Origin: Bacteroidales bacterium
GTDB taxonomy: Bacteria > Bacteroidota > Bacteroidia > Bacteroidales > VadinHA17
Direction: 5' to 3'
Length of the DNA stretch: 56,714 nt
Assembly (NCBI GenBank): GCA_024763075.1
Contig: JANTGF010000016.1
Coordinates: 1 to 56,714, forward strand
Below the pieces are notes generated by a model. It ran no database searches, was not told the origin of the DNA, and worked only from the letters and a program-made list of their open reading frames with translations. Position numbers and translations under genes: made by a program. Below are positions 28,128 to 35,922 of the stretch, piece after piece; the stretch's first letter is position 1; every line of letters begins with the position of its first letter.

Positions 28128-28775
28128 CTAATCTTTTTTATCTTCTTTTTTTGTTGTTTTTGTAGCAGCAGGTTTAGCCGCAGACTTTTTAGCTGCTGGC
28201 TTTTTAGCTACAGCAGGCTTCTTAACTGCGGGCTTTTTGGCTACAACTTCTTTTTTTACTGTTTTTGTTGCTGCTGGTTTAGCCTTGGTTGCAGCAGTTT
28301 TCTTAGCTGCCGGTTTTTTTGCAGCTGGTTTCTTTACAGTCTTTTCTTCTTTTACCTCAGCTTTAGGTGCTGCCACTTTTTTAGCTACAGGCTTCTTTTC
28401 TGTTTTTTCAGATGATTTGGCTACAGGAGCTTCTTTTTTTGCAGTGGTTTTCTTTTCAGTACCTTTTTCAACAATCGTTTCAATCTGAATCTGGGTAAAA
28501 TCCTGACGGTGACCATTTAGCACCTGATACCCTTTTCTTCTTTTCTTTTTAAAAACTTTTACCTTATCGCCTCTGATATGGTCAATGATCTTCGCAGTTA
28601 CTTTTGCTCCTTTTACAAGAGGCTGGCCCACCATTACTTTTCCATCCTGATCAATGAGCAATACCTCATTAATGTCTATTTTATCTCCCTCTTTGTTATC
28701 AAGACGATGAACAAATATTTTTTTCCCTTCTTCAACTTTAAACTGTTGTCCTGCTATATCTACAATTGCGTACAT
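28128..28775 (-). CDS. rplU: 50S ribosomal protein L21 with long Lys/Ala-rich tail
   Basis: The first 103 or so residues (MYAIVDIAGQQFKVEEGKK to HRQDFTQIQIETI) are a complete L21, which binds 23S rRNA near L20. About 110 further residues follow, dominated by KKPAAKK, KPAATK and KKEVVAKK-like blocks that resemble histone H1 or HU tails and are probably disordered. An upstream in-frame ATG at 28841 would add 22 residues (MFINLILYF...) that L21 never has and would overlap the -7 promoter box, so I choose 28775. Extended L21 is known in Bacteroidetes; the role of the tail is not established. Confidence 0.93.
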   Translation of the reverse strand: MYAIVDIAGQQFKVEEGKKIFVHRLDNKEGDKIDINEVLLIDQDGKVMVGQPLVKGAKVTAKIIDHIRGDKVKVFKKKRRKGYQVLNGHRQDFTQIQIETIVEKGTEKKTTAKKEAPVAKSSEKTEKKPVAKKVAAPKAEVKEEKTVKKPAAKKPAAKKTAATKAKPAATKTVKKEVVAKKPAVKKPAVAKKPAAKKSAAKPAATKTTKKEDKKD

Positions 28776-28812
28776 TTCAAGCTCTTTTAAACGATTTTCA
28801 ACTTTCGGACTG

Positions 28813-28820
28813 CAAAAATA
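28813..28820 (-). promoter_or_regulatory. Possible -7 box for rplU-rpmA (TATTTTTG)
   Basis: A TAnnTTTG match 38 bp upstream of the chosen L21 start. It sits inside the longer L21 reading frame, which supports the shorter start. Confidence 0.5.
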
Positions 28821-29074
28821 TAAAATTAAATTAATAAACAAACATTTTTAATGCAATAAGTTAGGAATTACACCAATAAGAGGCTGCATATTTCAGTAAA
28901 ACAAGATGTTCCCTTTGTTTTTCACTGAATTAAATACAATTTCTCAGCAATTTATTTGATCTCCGGGAACAGATACAGGCATGTGAGTGCGGTTTAAATA
29001 AAATGAGTAGAATCCATATAATACTTTTATATAAACTGCATCCAAATAATTCTTTTTTTAAATGCTTATTTCAT
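28821..29074. other. Intergenic region between rplU and the nuclease gene
   Basis: No gene is seen in the divergent gap 28776-29126. It holds only the rplU promoter at one end and the nuclease-gene promoter at the other. The middle is AT-rich, with no clear hairpin or RNA gene. Confidence 0.6.
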
Positions 29075-29082
29075 TATATTTG
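29075..29082 (+). promoter_or_regulatory. Possible -7 box for the bifunctional-nuclease gene (TATATTTG)
   Basis: A perfect TAnnTTTG match 44 bp upstream of the ATG at 29127. Confidence 0.5.
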
Positions 29083-29126
29083 TAATCTTGGTTTACACTA
29101 AAATTTAATAATAACTATACATACGA

Positions 29127-29732
29127 ATGGGTAGAATTAAGTTAAATGTCCTGGGTATTTCCTACAGTCAGACACAGACGGGCGCATATGCACTGATTCT
29201 GACAGAAGAAAACGGAAATCGCAGAATACCTATTATTATAGGCGGTTTTGAAGCACAGGCAATTGCCATACAACTGGAAGGGCTGAACCCACCCAGGCCA
29301 CTTACACATGATCTGTTTCACAATTTCGCTGTTTCTTTTGACATCACTATTGTTGAAGTGAGGATTTACCGTTTGTATGAAGGTGTATTTTATTCGAAAT
29401 TAATCTGTGATGATGGGAAAAAAGAAGTTGTGGTAGATGCCCGTACATCAGATGCTATTGCATTGGCACTCCGGTTTAAATGCCCGATCTACACAACAGA
29501 AGAAATTATCGAACAGGCAGGTATCATCCTTGAAGAAAATCAGGAGATAGATGAGGATTTTGAAAAGGATGAAATCTACAATACCGAACCAAAGTCACCG
29601 GAAATCGGAGATGAATTAAAAGAATTGTCTCTTAAGGAATTAAAAAGCATGTTAGATGATGCCATTAAAAATGAGAATTATGAAAGAGCATCTATCATCA
29701 GAGATGAGATAAATAAGAGAAAAAAGGATTAG
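29127..29732 (+). CDS. Bifunctional nuclease-family protein (DUF151) with UVR motif
   Basis: Residues 1-135 form a DUF151/BFN domain: LGISYSQTQTGAYALILTE, RRIPIIIGGFEAQAIA and VDARTSDAIALALRFKCPIY. Plant members have RNase and DNase activity. Residues ~165-200 form a UVR-like helical hairpin (LKSMLDDAIKNENYERASIIRDEINKR), as in UvrB/UvrC and ClpC adaptors. This fused layout is the usual Bacteroidetes one. It is cytoplasmic; the in vivo substrate is unclear. It is transcribed from its own promoter, divergent from rplU, with nupC 105 bp downstream. Confidence 0.9.
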   Translation: MGRIKLNVLGISYSQTQTGAYALILTEENGNRRIPIIIGGFEAQAIAIQLEGLNPPRPLTHDLFHNFAVSFDITIVEVRIYRLYEGVFYSKLICDDGKKEVVVDARTSDAIALALRFKCPIYTTEEIIEQAGIILEENQEIDEDFEKDEIYNTEPKSPEIGDELKELSLKELKSMLDDAIKNENYERASIIRDEINKRKKD

Positions 29733-29837
29733 GGAATAAACCATCCGGTTCTGTCAAAATACTCTATTAAACCATCTGAAGATAAAATATTCCATTCATG
29801 GAAACATTTTAAAATCTTTAACCTAGCTATTGAACTT

Positions 29838-31349
29838 ATGAAGAAACTTTTCCTTCTCACCCTTCTGCTCAGTTTTTTTTCTTTCTCCCTTCAGGCCATT
29901 CAACAGGAACCTTATCAAGACTCTGCAAATCAACAAATATCTTCTCCTGAAAACCCGGTTCAGGATACATCCATAACAACTCAAAGTGAATCAGAAAAAG
30001 AGAATTTGCTTCTGGACAGTTCCGGAAAAGTTTTACCTGCAAAAAAAGATTCAGGATTTAACCTGGCAACCATTTTACGGGGCTTGCTGGGGATGTTTGT
30101 CCTTATTGTTATAGCCTGGGTTTTCAGCACCGACAGAAAATCCATTTCCTGGAGGGTTGTTTCCTACGGACTCCTGATACAGGTTTCCCTGGCAGTGAGT
30201 ATTTTATACATTCCTGTTGTAAGAAAAGCATTTGAATTTGTCGGGAAGTTATTTGTTCTTGTTCTCGATTTTACCCGGGCCGGAAGTGAATTTTTGTTTG
30301 GAAGCCTGATTGATACAGAAAAAATGGGTATGATTTTCGCTTTTCAGATACTTCCTACTATTATCTTTTTTTCAGCCCTGACTTCCCTCCTGTTTTATCT
30401 TGGAATCATTCAGAAAATAGTTTACGGACTGGCATGGATGATGACCAAAGCATTAAAATTATCAGGTGCAGAAAGTTTATCAGTTGCAGGCAATATCTTT
30501 TTGGGGCAAACAGAATCACCATTAATGATCAAAGCCTATTTACCTGTAATGAATCGATCGGAAATCTTACTCGTTATGGCGGGTGGTATGGCAACACTTG
30601 CGGGAGGTGTTCTGGCTGCATATGTTGAGTTTCTTGGTGGTGGTGATCCGGCACAGCGTTTGTTATTTGCAAAGCATCTGTTGGCGGCCTCGGTTATGGC
30701 GGCTCCCGGAGCCGTGGTAATTTCCAAAATTCTGGTTCCGCAAACGGAAGAGATCAATAAAACAATCGAAATCACCAGAGAAAACGTGGGCAGCAACGTA
30801 CTGGATGCAGTATCAAACGGAACAACCGAAGGTTTAAAGCTTGCTGCAAATGTGGCAGCAATGCTTCTGGTTTTTATTGCTTTTTTGGCTATGTTGAATT
30901 ATATTATGTTAAAAATAGGCCAGGTAACTCATTTAAACTCATCCATTGCTGAGATGACAGGAGGGAAATATAAAGATTTATCCCTGCAATTTGTTCTGGG
31001 TTATATTTTTGCCCCGCTGATGTGGCTGATTGGAGTAGCAAAAGAAGACATGACGGTTGTAGGAAGACTCCTGGGTGAAAAACTGATCCTTACAGAATTT
31101 ATCGGCTATATCAGCCTGTCCGACCTGAAAGAAACCGGAGGACTGGTGTATGACAAATCCATTATTATGGCCACCTACATGCTATGTGGTTTTGCGAATT
31201 TTGCTTCTATTGGCATACAAATAGGCGGGATTGGCTCCCTTGCCCCGAATCAAAGAGTTTTGTTATCGAAATTTGGGATGAGGGCTTTACTTGCAGGAAC
31301 ACTTGCATCTCTTCTTTCTGCCACCATAATTGGAGCGATATTAGGTTAA
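29838..31349 (+). CDS. CNT-family nucleoside transporter with N-terminal extension
   Basis: The C-terminal 415 residues match concentrative nucleoside transporters (NupC type), which import nucleosides with H+ or Na+. Visible hallmarks are the GNIFLGQTESPLMIKAYL loop, the MATLAGGVLAAYVEFLG segment, and the MLCGFANFASIGIQIGGIGSLAPNQR motif near the end. There are about ten membrane segments. The N-terminal ~85 residues are unusual: a signal-peptide-like stretch followed by a Ser/Gln/Glu-rich linker before the first transporter helix. Inner-membrane location. The downstream dehydrogenase gene starts 45 bp later. Confidence 0.9.
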   Translation: MKKLFLLTLLLSFFSFSLQAIQQEPYQDSANQQISSPENPVQDTSITTQSESEKENLLLDSSGKVLPAKKDSGFNLATILRGLLGMFVLIVIAWVFSTDRKSISWRVVSYGLLIQVSLAVSILYIPVVRKAFEFVGKLFVLVLDFTRAGSEFLFGSLIDTEKMGMIFAFQILPTIIFFSALTSLLFYLGIIQKIVYGLAWMMTKALKLSGAESLSVAGNIFLGQTESPLMIKAYLPVMNRSEILLVMAGGMATLAGGVLAAYVEFLGGGDPAQRLLFAKHLLAASVMAAPGAVVISKILVPQTEEINKTIEITRENVGSNVLDAVSNGTTEGLKLAANVAAMLLVFIAFLAMLNYIMLKIGQVTHLNSSIAEMTGGKYKDLSLQFVLGYIFAPLMWLIGVAKEDMTVVGRLLGEKLILTEFIGYISLSDLKETGGLVYDKSIIMATYMLCGFANFASIGIQIGGIGSLAPNQRVLLSKFGMRALLAGTLASLLSATIIGAILG

Positions 31350-31394
31350 CAGTAACAAATATGATGTGTAATTTCCATCCTGAAAACTTCTGAA

Positions 31395-32516
31395 ATGAAA
31401 AAAATTATTGTCCTTGGAGCAGGTCTGGTGGGCAAAGCCATTGCCCTTGATCTTCATGGAAATCATGAAGTAAGCTCTGCAGATCTCAATCCTGAAGCTT
31501 TGAAGGAGCTAAAATCAAAAGGAATTTCTGTAATTCAAACTGATTTAAAATCAAAAAATAATTTACAAAAAGCAATTAAAGATTTCGACCTTGTTATTGG
31601 TGCAGTACCGGGACATATGGGTTATGAAACGGTGAAAAACGTAATTGAGGCCGGAAAAAACATGGTTGATATTTCTTTCATGCCTGAAGATCCCGGTCCA
31701 CTTAATAAGCTTGCACTAAGAAAGGGAGTTACCATAGTTACCGATTGTGGAGTTGCCCCCGGAATGAGTAATATCATTCTTGGCTTTCATAATAAGAGAA
31801 TGAATGTCAACAGGTTTGAGTGCCTGGTGGGAGGACTTCCGGTAGTGAGAGAATGGCCATGGGAATATAAGGCTGTCTTCTCCCCCATTGATGTAATCGA
31901 AGAATATACCCGGCCGGCAAGATATGTTGAACACGGACAAATGGTTACAAGAGAAGCATTATCCGACCCTGAACTTATTCATTTTGATGGAATCGGAACC
32001 CTGGAATCCTGGAATTCAGACGGACTCAGATCCTTGATCCACACAATGAAAATCCCAAACATGATTGAAAAAACACTTCGCTACCCCGGAACCATTGAGT
32101 ATTTAAGAGTTCTCAGGGAAAATGGATTTTTTTCTTACGATGAAGTTGAGGTAAACGGGACAAAAATCCGACCCATTGACCTCACAACAAAGCTTTTATT
32201 TCCAAAATGGCAGCTAAAACCCGGGGAAGAAGATTATACAGTTATGCGAATCACCGTTTCAGGAGATTATAAAAATAATCCCAAAACTTATGTTTATAAC
32301 CTACTGGACAAATACAATAAGGAAACAAAAACAATTTCAATGGCGCGGACTACAGGATATACCTGCAATGCAGTTGCAAACCTGATCCTCAATAACGACT
32401 TTACCGAAAAAGGTGTGATCCATCCTGAAAAAACAGGAGAAAATTCTGAAAACTTCCGGTTTATTTTAAAATACCTCTGGGACAGAGGAGTAAATTATCA
32501 AATCAAAGAAAGTTAA
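31395..32516 (+). CDS. Saccharopine dehydrogenase-like oxidoreductase
   Basis: The 373-residue protein has an N-terminal Rossmann fold (IIVLGAGLVGKAIALDL, residues ~4-20) and a family-typical VTDCGVAPGMSNIILG segment near 115-130. This places it in the saccharopine dehydrogenase NADP-binding superfamily, which includes lysine 6-dehydrogenase, saccharopine reductase and carboxynorspermidine dehydrogenase. The compact length and the PGMSN motif fit lysine-6-dehydrogenase-like members, but the substrate cannot be fixed from sequence. Cytoplasmic. The GH97 gene follows at 20 bp, so the two are probably cotranscribed without an obvious metabolic link. Confidence 0.82.
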   Translation: MKKIIVLGAGLVGKAIALDLHGNHEVSSADLNPEALKELKSKGISVIQTDLKSKNNLQKAIKDFDLVIGAVPGHMGYETVKNVIEAGKNMVDISFMPEDPGPLNKLALRKGVTIVTDCGVAPGMSNIILGFHNKRMNVNRFECLVGGLPVVREWPWEYKAVFSPIDVIEEYTRPARYVEHGQMVTREALSDPELIHFDGIGTLESWNSDGLRSLIHTMKIPNMIEKTLRYPGTIEYLRVLRENGFFSYDEVEVNGTKIRPIDLTTKLLFPKWQLKPGEEDYTVMRITVSGDYKNNPKTYVYNLLDKYNKETKTISMARTTGYTCNAVANLILNNDFTEKGVIHPEKTGENSENFRFILKYLWDRGVNYQIKES

Positions 32517-32536
32517 AACTTTAAATTTTTTTTACA

Positions 32537-34492
32537 ATGATTCTCAAATTATCTTTTCAAAAAGTGCTTGTTTTAATCATTTTGGTTTTCTCATTTTCTG
32601 TCATATCCGGGGCCAAAAGCATTGACCTGACTTCTCCCGATCAGAAAATCAAAGTAACTGTTTTATTGAATGACGGGATACAGTTCTCGGTTCAGTATAA
32701 CAATCAACAGATGATCCTGCCCTCCGGGATTTCCATGCAGATTGACGGCATGGACCCGCTTTCAGTAAAAATTAAAAAAACTTCTGCGAGGGAAGTAAAT
32801 GAAATGATCCACCCAACCGTTGCCACAAAAAATGCAATTATCCCTGACCATTTCAATGAACTTGAAATTGTATTTCGTGATAACTACTCTTTGATTTTCA
32901 GGGCATACAATGATGGTTTTGCTTACCGGTTTACAACAAATTTCAAAAAAGACATCACCGTAACAGAGGAGAAAGGAGATTTTATTTTTGCAGATGATTT
33001 TCCCATCTATTTCCCAAAAGAAACCAGTTTCTTTTCACATAATGAACGAAAATATATTTATACAAGTCTGAATGAACTGGAAAAAGATGAATTATGTTCA
33101 CTCCCGGCTTTGTTGGCTCCGGAAAAAGGTCCGAAGATACTGATCACTGAGTCAGACCTCTCTGATTATCCTGGCATGTGGCTGGCAGCAGGAGGTTCAA
33201 ATAGTTTGTATGCTGTTTTTCCAAAAGCGGCCGCCAGGGAGGAACAAAAAAATGACCGGAATATGCCGGTAGTTGAAAGAGAAAATTATCTGGCCAAAAC
33301 AAAAGGTGCCAGGGAATTCCCATGGAGAGCATTTATTATAGCCAACAAAGACGGAGACCTCATCGAAAGTGAAATGGTTTATCGCCTGGCTAAACCCAAC
33401 CAGCTGAAAGATGTTTCCTGGATAAAGCCTGGGAAAGTTGCATGGGACTGGTGGAATGCATTGAATATATATGGTGTGGATTTCAAATCGGGAGTAAATA
33501 CGGAAACATATAAATACTTTATTGATTTTGCATCAAATTACGGGCTGGAGTACATCATTCTTGATGAAGGATGGTATAAACTGGGAGATTTGATGACGTT
33601 GAATCCGGAAATTGATATGGAAGAAATCTGCACTTACGGAAAAAGTAAAAACGTTGGAATTATTTTATGGGTTGTATGGAAAACACTGGATAATCAAACT
33701 ACCGAAGCACTGGATCAATTTGAAAAATGGGGCATTAAAGGGATAAAAGTTGATTTTATGCAACGGGATGATGTCTGGATGGTGAATTATTATACCCGTA
33801 TTGCAAAAGAAGCTGCCAAAAGAAAAATGATGGTTGATTATCACGGTGCGTACAAGCCTTCGGGTCTGCGAAGAACCTATCCGAATGTGATAACCCGGGA
33901 AGGTGTAAAAGGTCTGGAAAACTGTAAATGGTCAGCTGATATTACACCCGAACATGATCTGACCATACCATTTATCAGAATGGTGGCAGGCCCCATGGAT
34001 TTTACTCCGGGTGCAATGGTAAACAAGCATGAGAACAACTACAGTATTTCTTTTACCCGGCCAATGAGTATGGGTACACGCCTGCACCAGATGGCCATGT
34101 ATATTGTTTACGAAAGTCCGCTTCAGATGCTTGCCGACAACCCGTCCAACTATTACAAAGAACCGGAATGTACGGAATTCATCTCAAAAGTACCGGTAAC
34201 ATGGGATGAAACAAGAGTGCAGGATGCCAAAGTCAGTGATTATATCTTGATTGCCCGCAGAAAAGGAGAGGAATGGTTTGTTGCAGCCATGACTGACGGA
34301 AATGAAAGGGAACTTAACCTTGATCTTTCCTTCCTTAGTGAGGGAGCTCATTCCATGGTAATATTCAGTGACGGAATCAATGCAGACAAATATGCTGAAG
34401 ATTTCAAAAAAGAAACACGGGAAGTGAAATCCGGAGATAAGATTAAGATTAAAATGGTTAAAGAAGGAGGCTGGGTTGCCAGGATTAAATAA
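32537..34492 (+). CDS. Glycoside hydrolase family 97 enzyme
   Basis: The 651-residue exported protein has a signal peptide (about 1-25, to ISGAKS). It has the GH97 plan: an N-terminal beta-sandwich (to about 290), a catalytic TIM barrel starting near WIKPGKVAWDWWNALN, and a C-terminal beta domain. The barrel carries GIKVDFMQRDD with Asp406, and TREGVKGLE with Glu455 and Glu461. An Asp in the KVDF position is expected for retaining GH97 (alpha-galactosidase-type). Inverting SusB-type alpha-glucosidases lack that Asp. I therefore favour a retaining exo-glycosidase, from recalled family knowledge. Periplasmic. It sits next to the glycogen cluster but on the opposite strand and exported, so it acts on external or periplasmic sugars. 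Confidence 0.88.
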   Translation: MILKLSFQKVLVLIILVFSFSVISGAKSIDLTSPDQKIKVTVLLNDGIQFSVQYNNQQMILPSGISMQIDGMDPLSVKIKKTSAREVNEMIHPTVATKNAIIPDHFNELEIVFRDNYSLIFRAYNDGFAYRFTTNFKKDITVTEEKGDFIFADDFPIYFPKETSFFSHNERKYIYTSLNELEKDELCSLPALLAPEKGPKILITESDLSDYPGMWLAAGGSNSLYAVFPKAAAREEQKNDRNMPVVERENYLAKTKGAREFPWRAFIIANKDGDLIESEMVYRLAKPNQLKDVSWIKPGKVAWDWWNALNIYGVDFKSGVNTETYKYFIDFASNYGLEYIILDEGWYKLGDLMTLNPEIDMEEICTYGKSKNVGIILWVVWKTLDNQTTEALDQFEKWGIKGIKVDFMQRDDVWMVNYYTRIAKEAAKRKMMVDYHGAYKPSGLRRTYPNVITREGVKGLENCKWSADITPEHDLTIPFIRMVAGPMDFTPGAMVNKHENNYSISFTRPMSMGTRLHQMAMYIVYESPLQMLADNPSNYYKEPECTEFISKVPVTWDETRVQDAKVSDYILIARRKGEEWFVAAMTDGNERELNLDLSFLSEGAHSMVIFSDGINADKYAEDFKKETREVKSGDKIKIKMVKEGGWVARIK

Positions 34493-34545
34493 TGCAAAAA
34501 AACAGCCTGGAGTTTTATAATTAACCGCTTCATTTACAAAACTGA

Positions 34546-35865
34546 ATGATGAAAATTGAAACGCTGCAATATTATTTTTTGTTTATTTTTATTCTCTTTC
34601 CTACGACTCTGTTATCCCAGGTTCCCGGAGAAACAGTACAAAAAGCGAAGGATTTTCTAATATTATTGGAAAATAATCAGTTTGATGAAGCAACAAACTA
34701 TTTTGCTCCCATCGTTTACAACCAGCTTCCTGCAAGCAGGCTTCAGCAAATATGGACTCAGATAAACTCTCAGGCCGGAAAATTTGAAAAGCTTTTGCGA
34801 ATCCGCACAGAAACACTAAAAAGTTGGAACGTAGTTTTCCTTACCTGCAAATTTGAACGGTCATTACTTGATTTAAAACTGGTATTTACGGCTGAAGATC
34901 AGATTACAGGCATATTTTTTGTTCCTCCAAAACCGGAAACTGAATATCAGCTTCCCCCATATTATAAAAAAGACATTTATGTGGAAACCAGGGTAAAAGT
35001 TATTACCGGAACCTATGAATTACCCGGAATCCTGACTATTCCCAGGGATAAAGAATCTTTCCCCCTTGTCATTTTTGTTCATGGTTCAGGACCAAATGAT
35101 CACGACGAAAGTATTGGGCCAAACAAACCATTTAAAGATCTTGCCATCGGTCTTGCAAGCCTGGGAATAGCAAGTCTGAGATACGATAAAAGAACTTTTG
35201 TTTATAAAGAGCAGGATGATTTTATCACACCGGAACAGGAAACCATTGAAGATGCCAGGTCGGCTGTGAATCTGGCCCTTCAGACAAATGGTGTTTCTTC
35301 TGTTTTTATTCTTGGACATTCCCTGGGGGCCTATTTATTACCCCGGATTGCTACCGGACAAAAAAATCTGGAAGGGATCATTATGATGGCAGGAAACGCA
35401 CGCCCATTAGAGGATTTGATTCTGGAACAAATGGACTATCTGACATCACAGGGAGGAATAAACGGAGAAGCTCAACAAAAGATGGAGGAGATAAGAAAAC
35501 AGATTGACCAGGTGAAAGACAAAACGCTTACCGAAGACACCATGAGAGAAAATCTCCCCCTGGGTATTCCGGCTTCTTACTGGCTTTATCTGAGAAAATA
35601 TGATCCTGTTAAAACCATGAAGAAATTAAAACTTCCTGTTTTTTTATTACAGGGAGAAAGAGATTATCAGGTCACCATGAAAGACTATGAAATATGGCAA
35701 AAGGCACTTTCAGGAAAAAAGCATGTGAGTTTAAAGTCTTACAGGAAGCTGAATCATTTATTTATGGAAGGCGAAGGAAAAAGTGTTCCGGAGGAATACA
35801 ATAAGCCTTCCCATATACCTTTTTATGTAATTCAGGATATTGCTGAATGGATTGAAAAACAATAA
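34546..35865 (+). CDS. Alpha/beta hydrolase with N-terminal DUF3887-like domain
   Basis: The 439-residue protein has a signal peptide (to about residue 25, LLSQVPG) and a small DUF3887-like domain (about 26-130, FDEATNYFAP..LPASRLQQIW). An alpha/beta-hydrolase fold follows: the oxyanion region VIFVHGSGPNDHDE, the nucleophile Ser in FILGHSLGAYL (about residue 258), and a late His in LNHLFMEGEG. It is a probable exported esterase or peptidase-like hydrolase; the substrate is unknown. It lies 53 bp after the GH97 gene, on the same strand. A hairpin terminator follows. Confidence 0.85.
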   Translation: MMKIETLQYYFLFIFILFPTTLLSQVPGETVQKAKDFLILLENNQFDEATNYFAPIVYNQLPASRLQQIWTQINSQAGKFEKLLRIRTETLKSWNVVFLTCKFERSLLDLKLVFTAEDQITGIFFVPPKPETEYQLPPYYKKDIYVETRVKVITGTYELPGILTIPRDKESFPLVIFVHGSGPNDHDESIGPNKPFKDLAIGLASLGIASLRYDKRTFVYKEQDDFITPEQETIEDARSAVNLALQTNGVSSVFILGHSLGAYLLPRIATGQKNLEGIIMMAGNARPLEDLILEQMDYLTSQGGINGEAQQKMEEIRKQIDQVKDKTLTEDTMRENLPLGIPASYWLYLRKYDPVKTMKKLKLPVFLLQGERDYQVTMKDYEIWQKALSGKKHVSLKSYRKLNHLFMEGEGKSVPEEYNKPSHIPFYVIQDIAEWIEKQ

Positions 35866-35876
35866 GGATTGTTAAT

Positions 35877-35904
35877 CAGGGGATGGACCTGGAGTCATCC
35901 CCTG
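35877..35904. terminator. Bidirectional terminator between converging genes
   Basis: CAGGGGATG pairs with CATCCCCTG (9 bp, 10-base loop) between the hydrolase gene and the convergent synthase-phosphorylase gene. The U-tract is short (TTTATTA). Confidence 0.65.
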
Positions 35905-35922
35905 TTTATTACTCTTACAAGT

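Noticed and set aside
28068-28415. Plus-strand Phe/Cys-rich frame opposite L21/L27
   Set aside because: It is the antisense of the Lys/Ala-rich tail; AAR and GCN codons read backwards give Phe, Cys and Ser.
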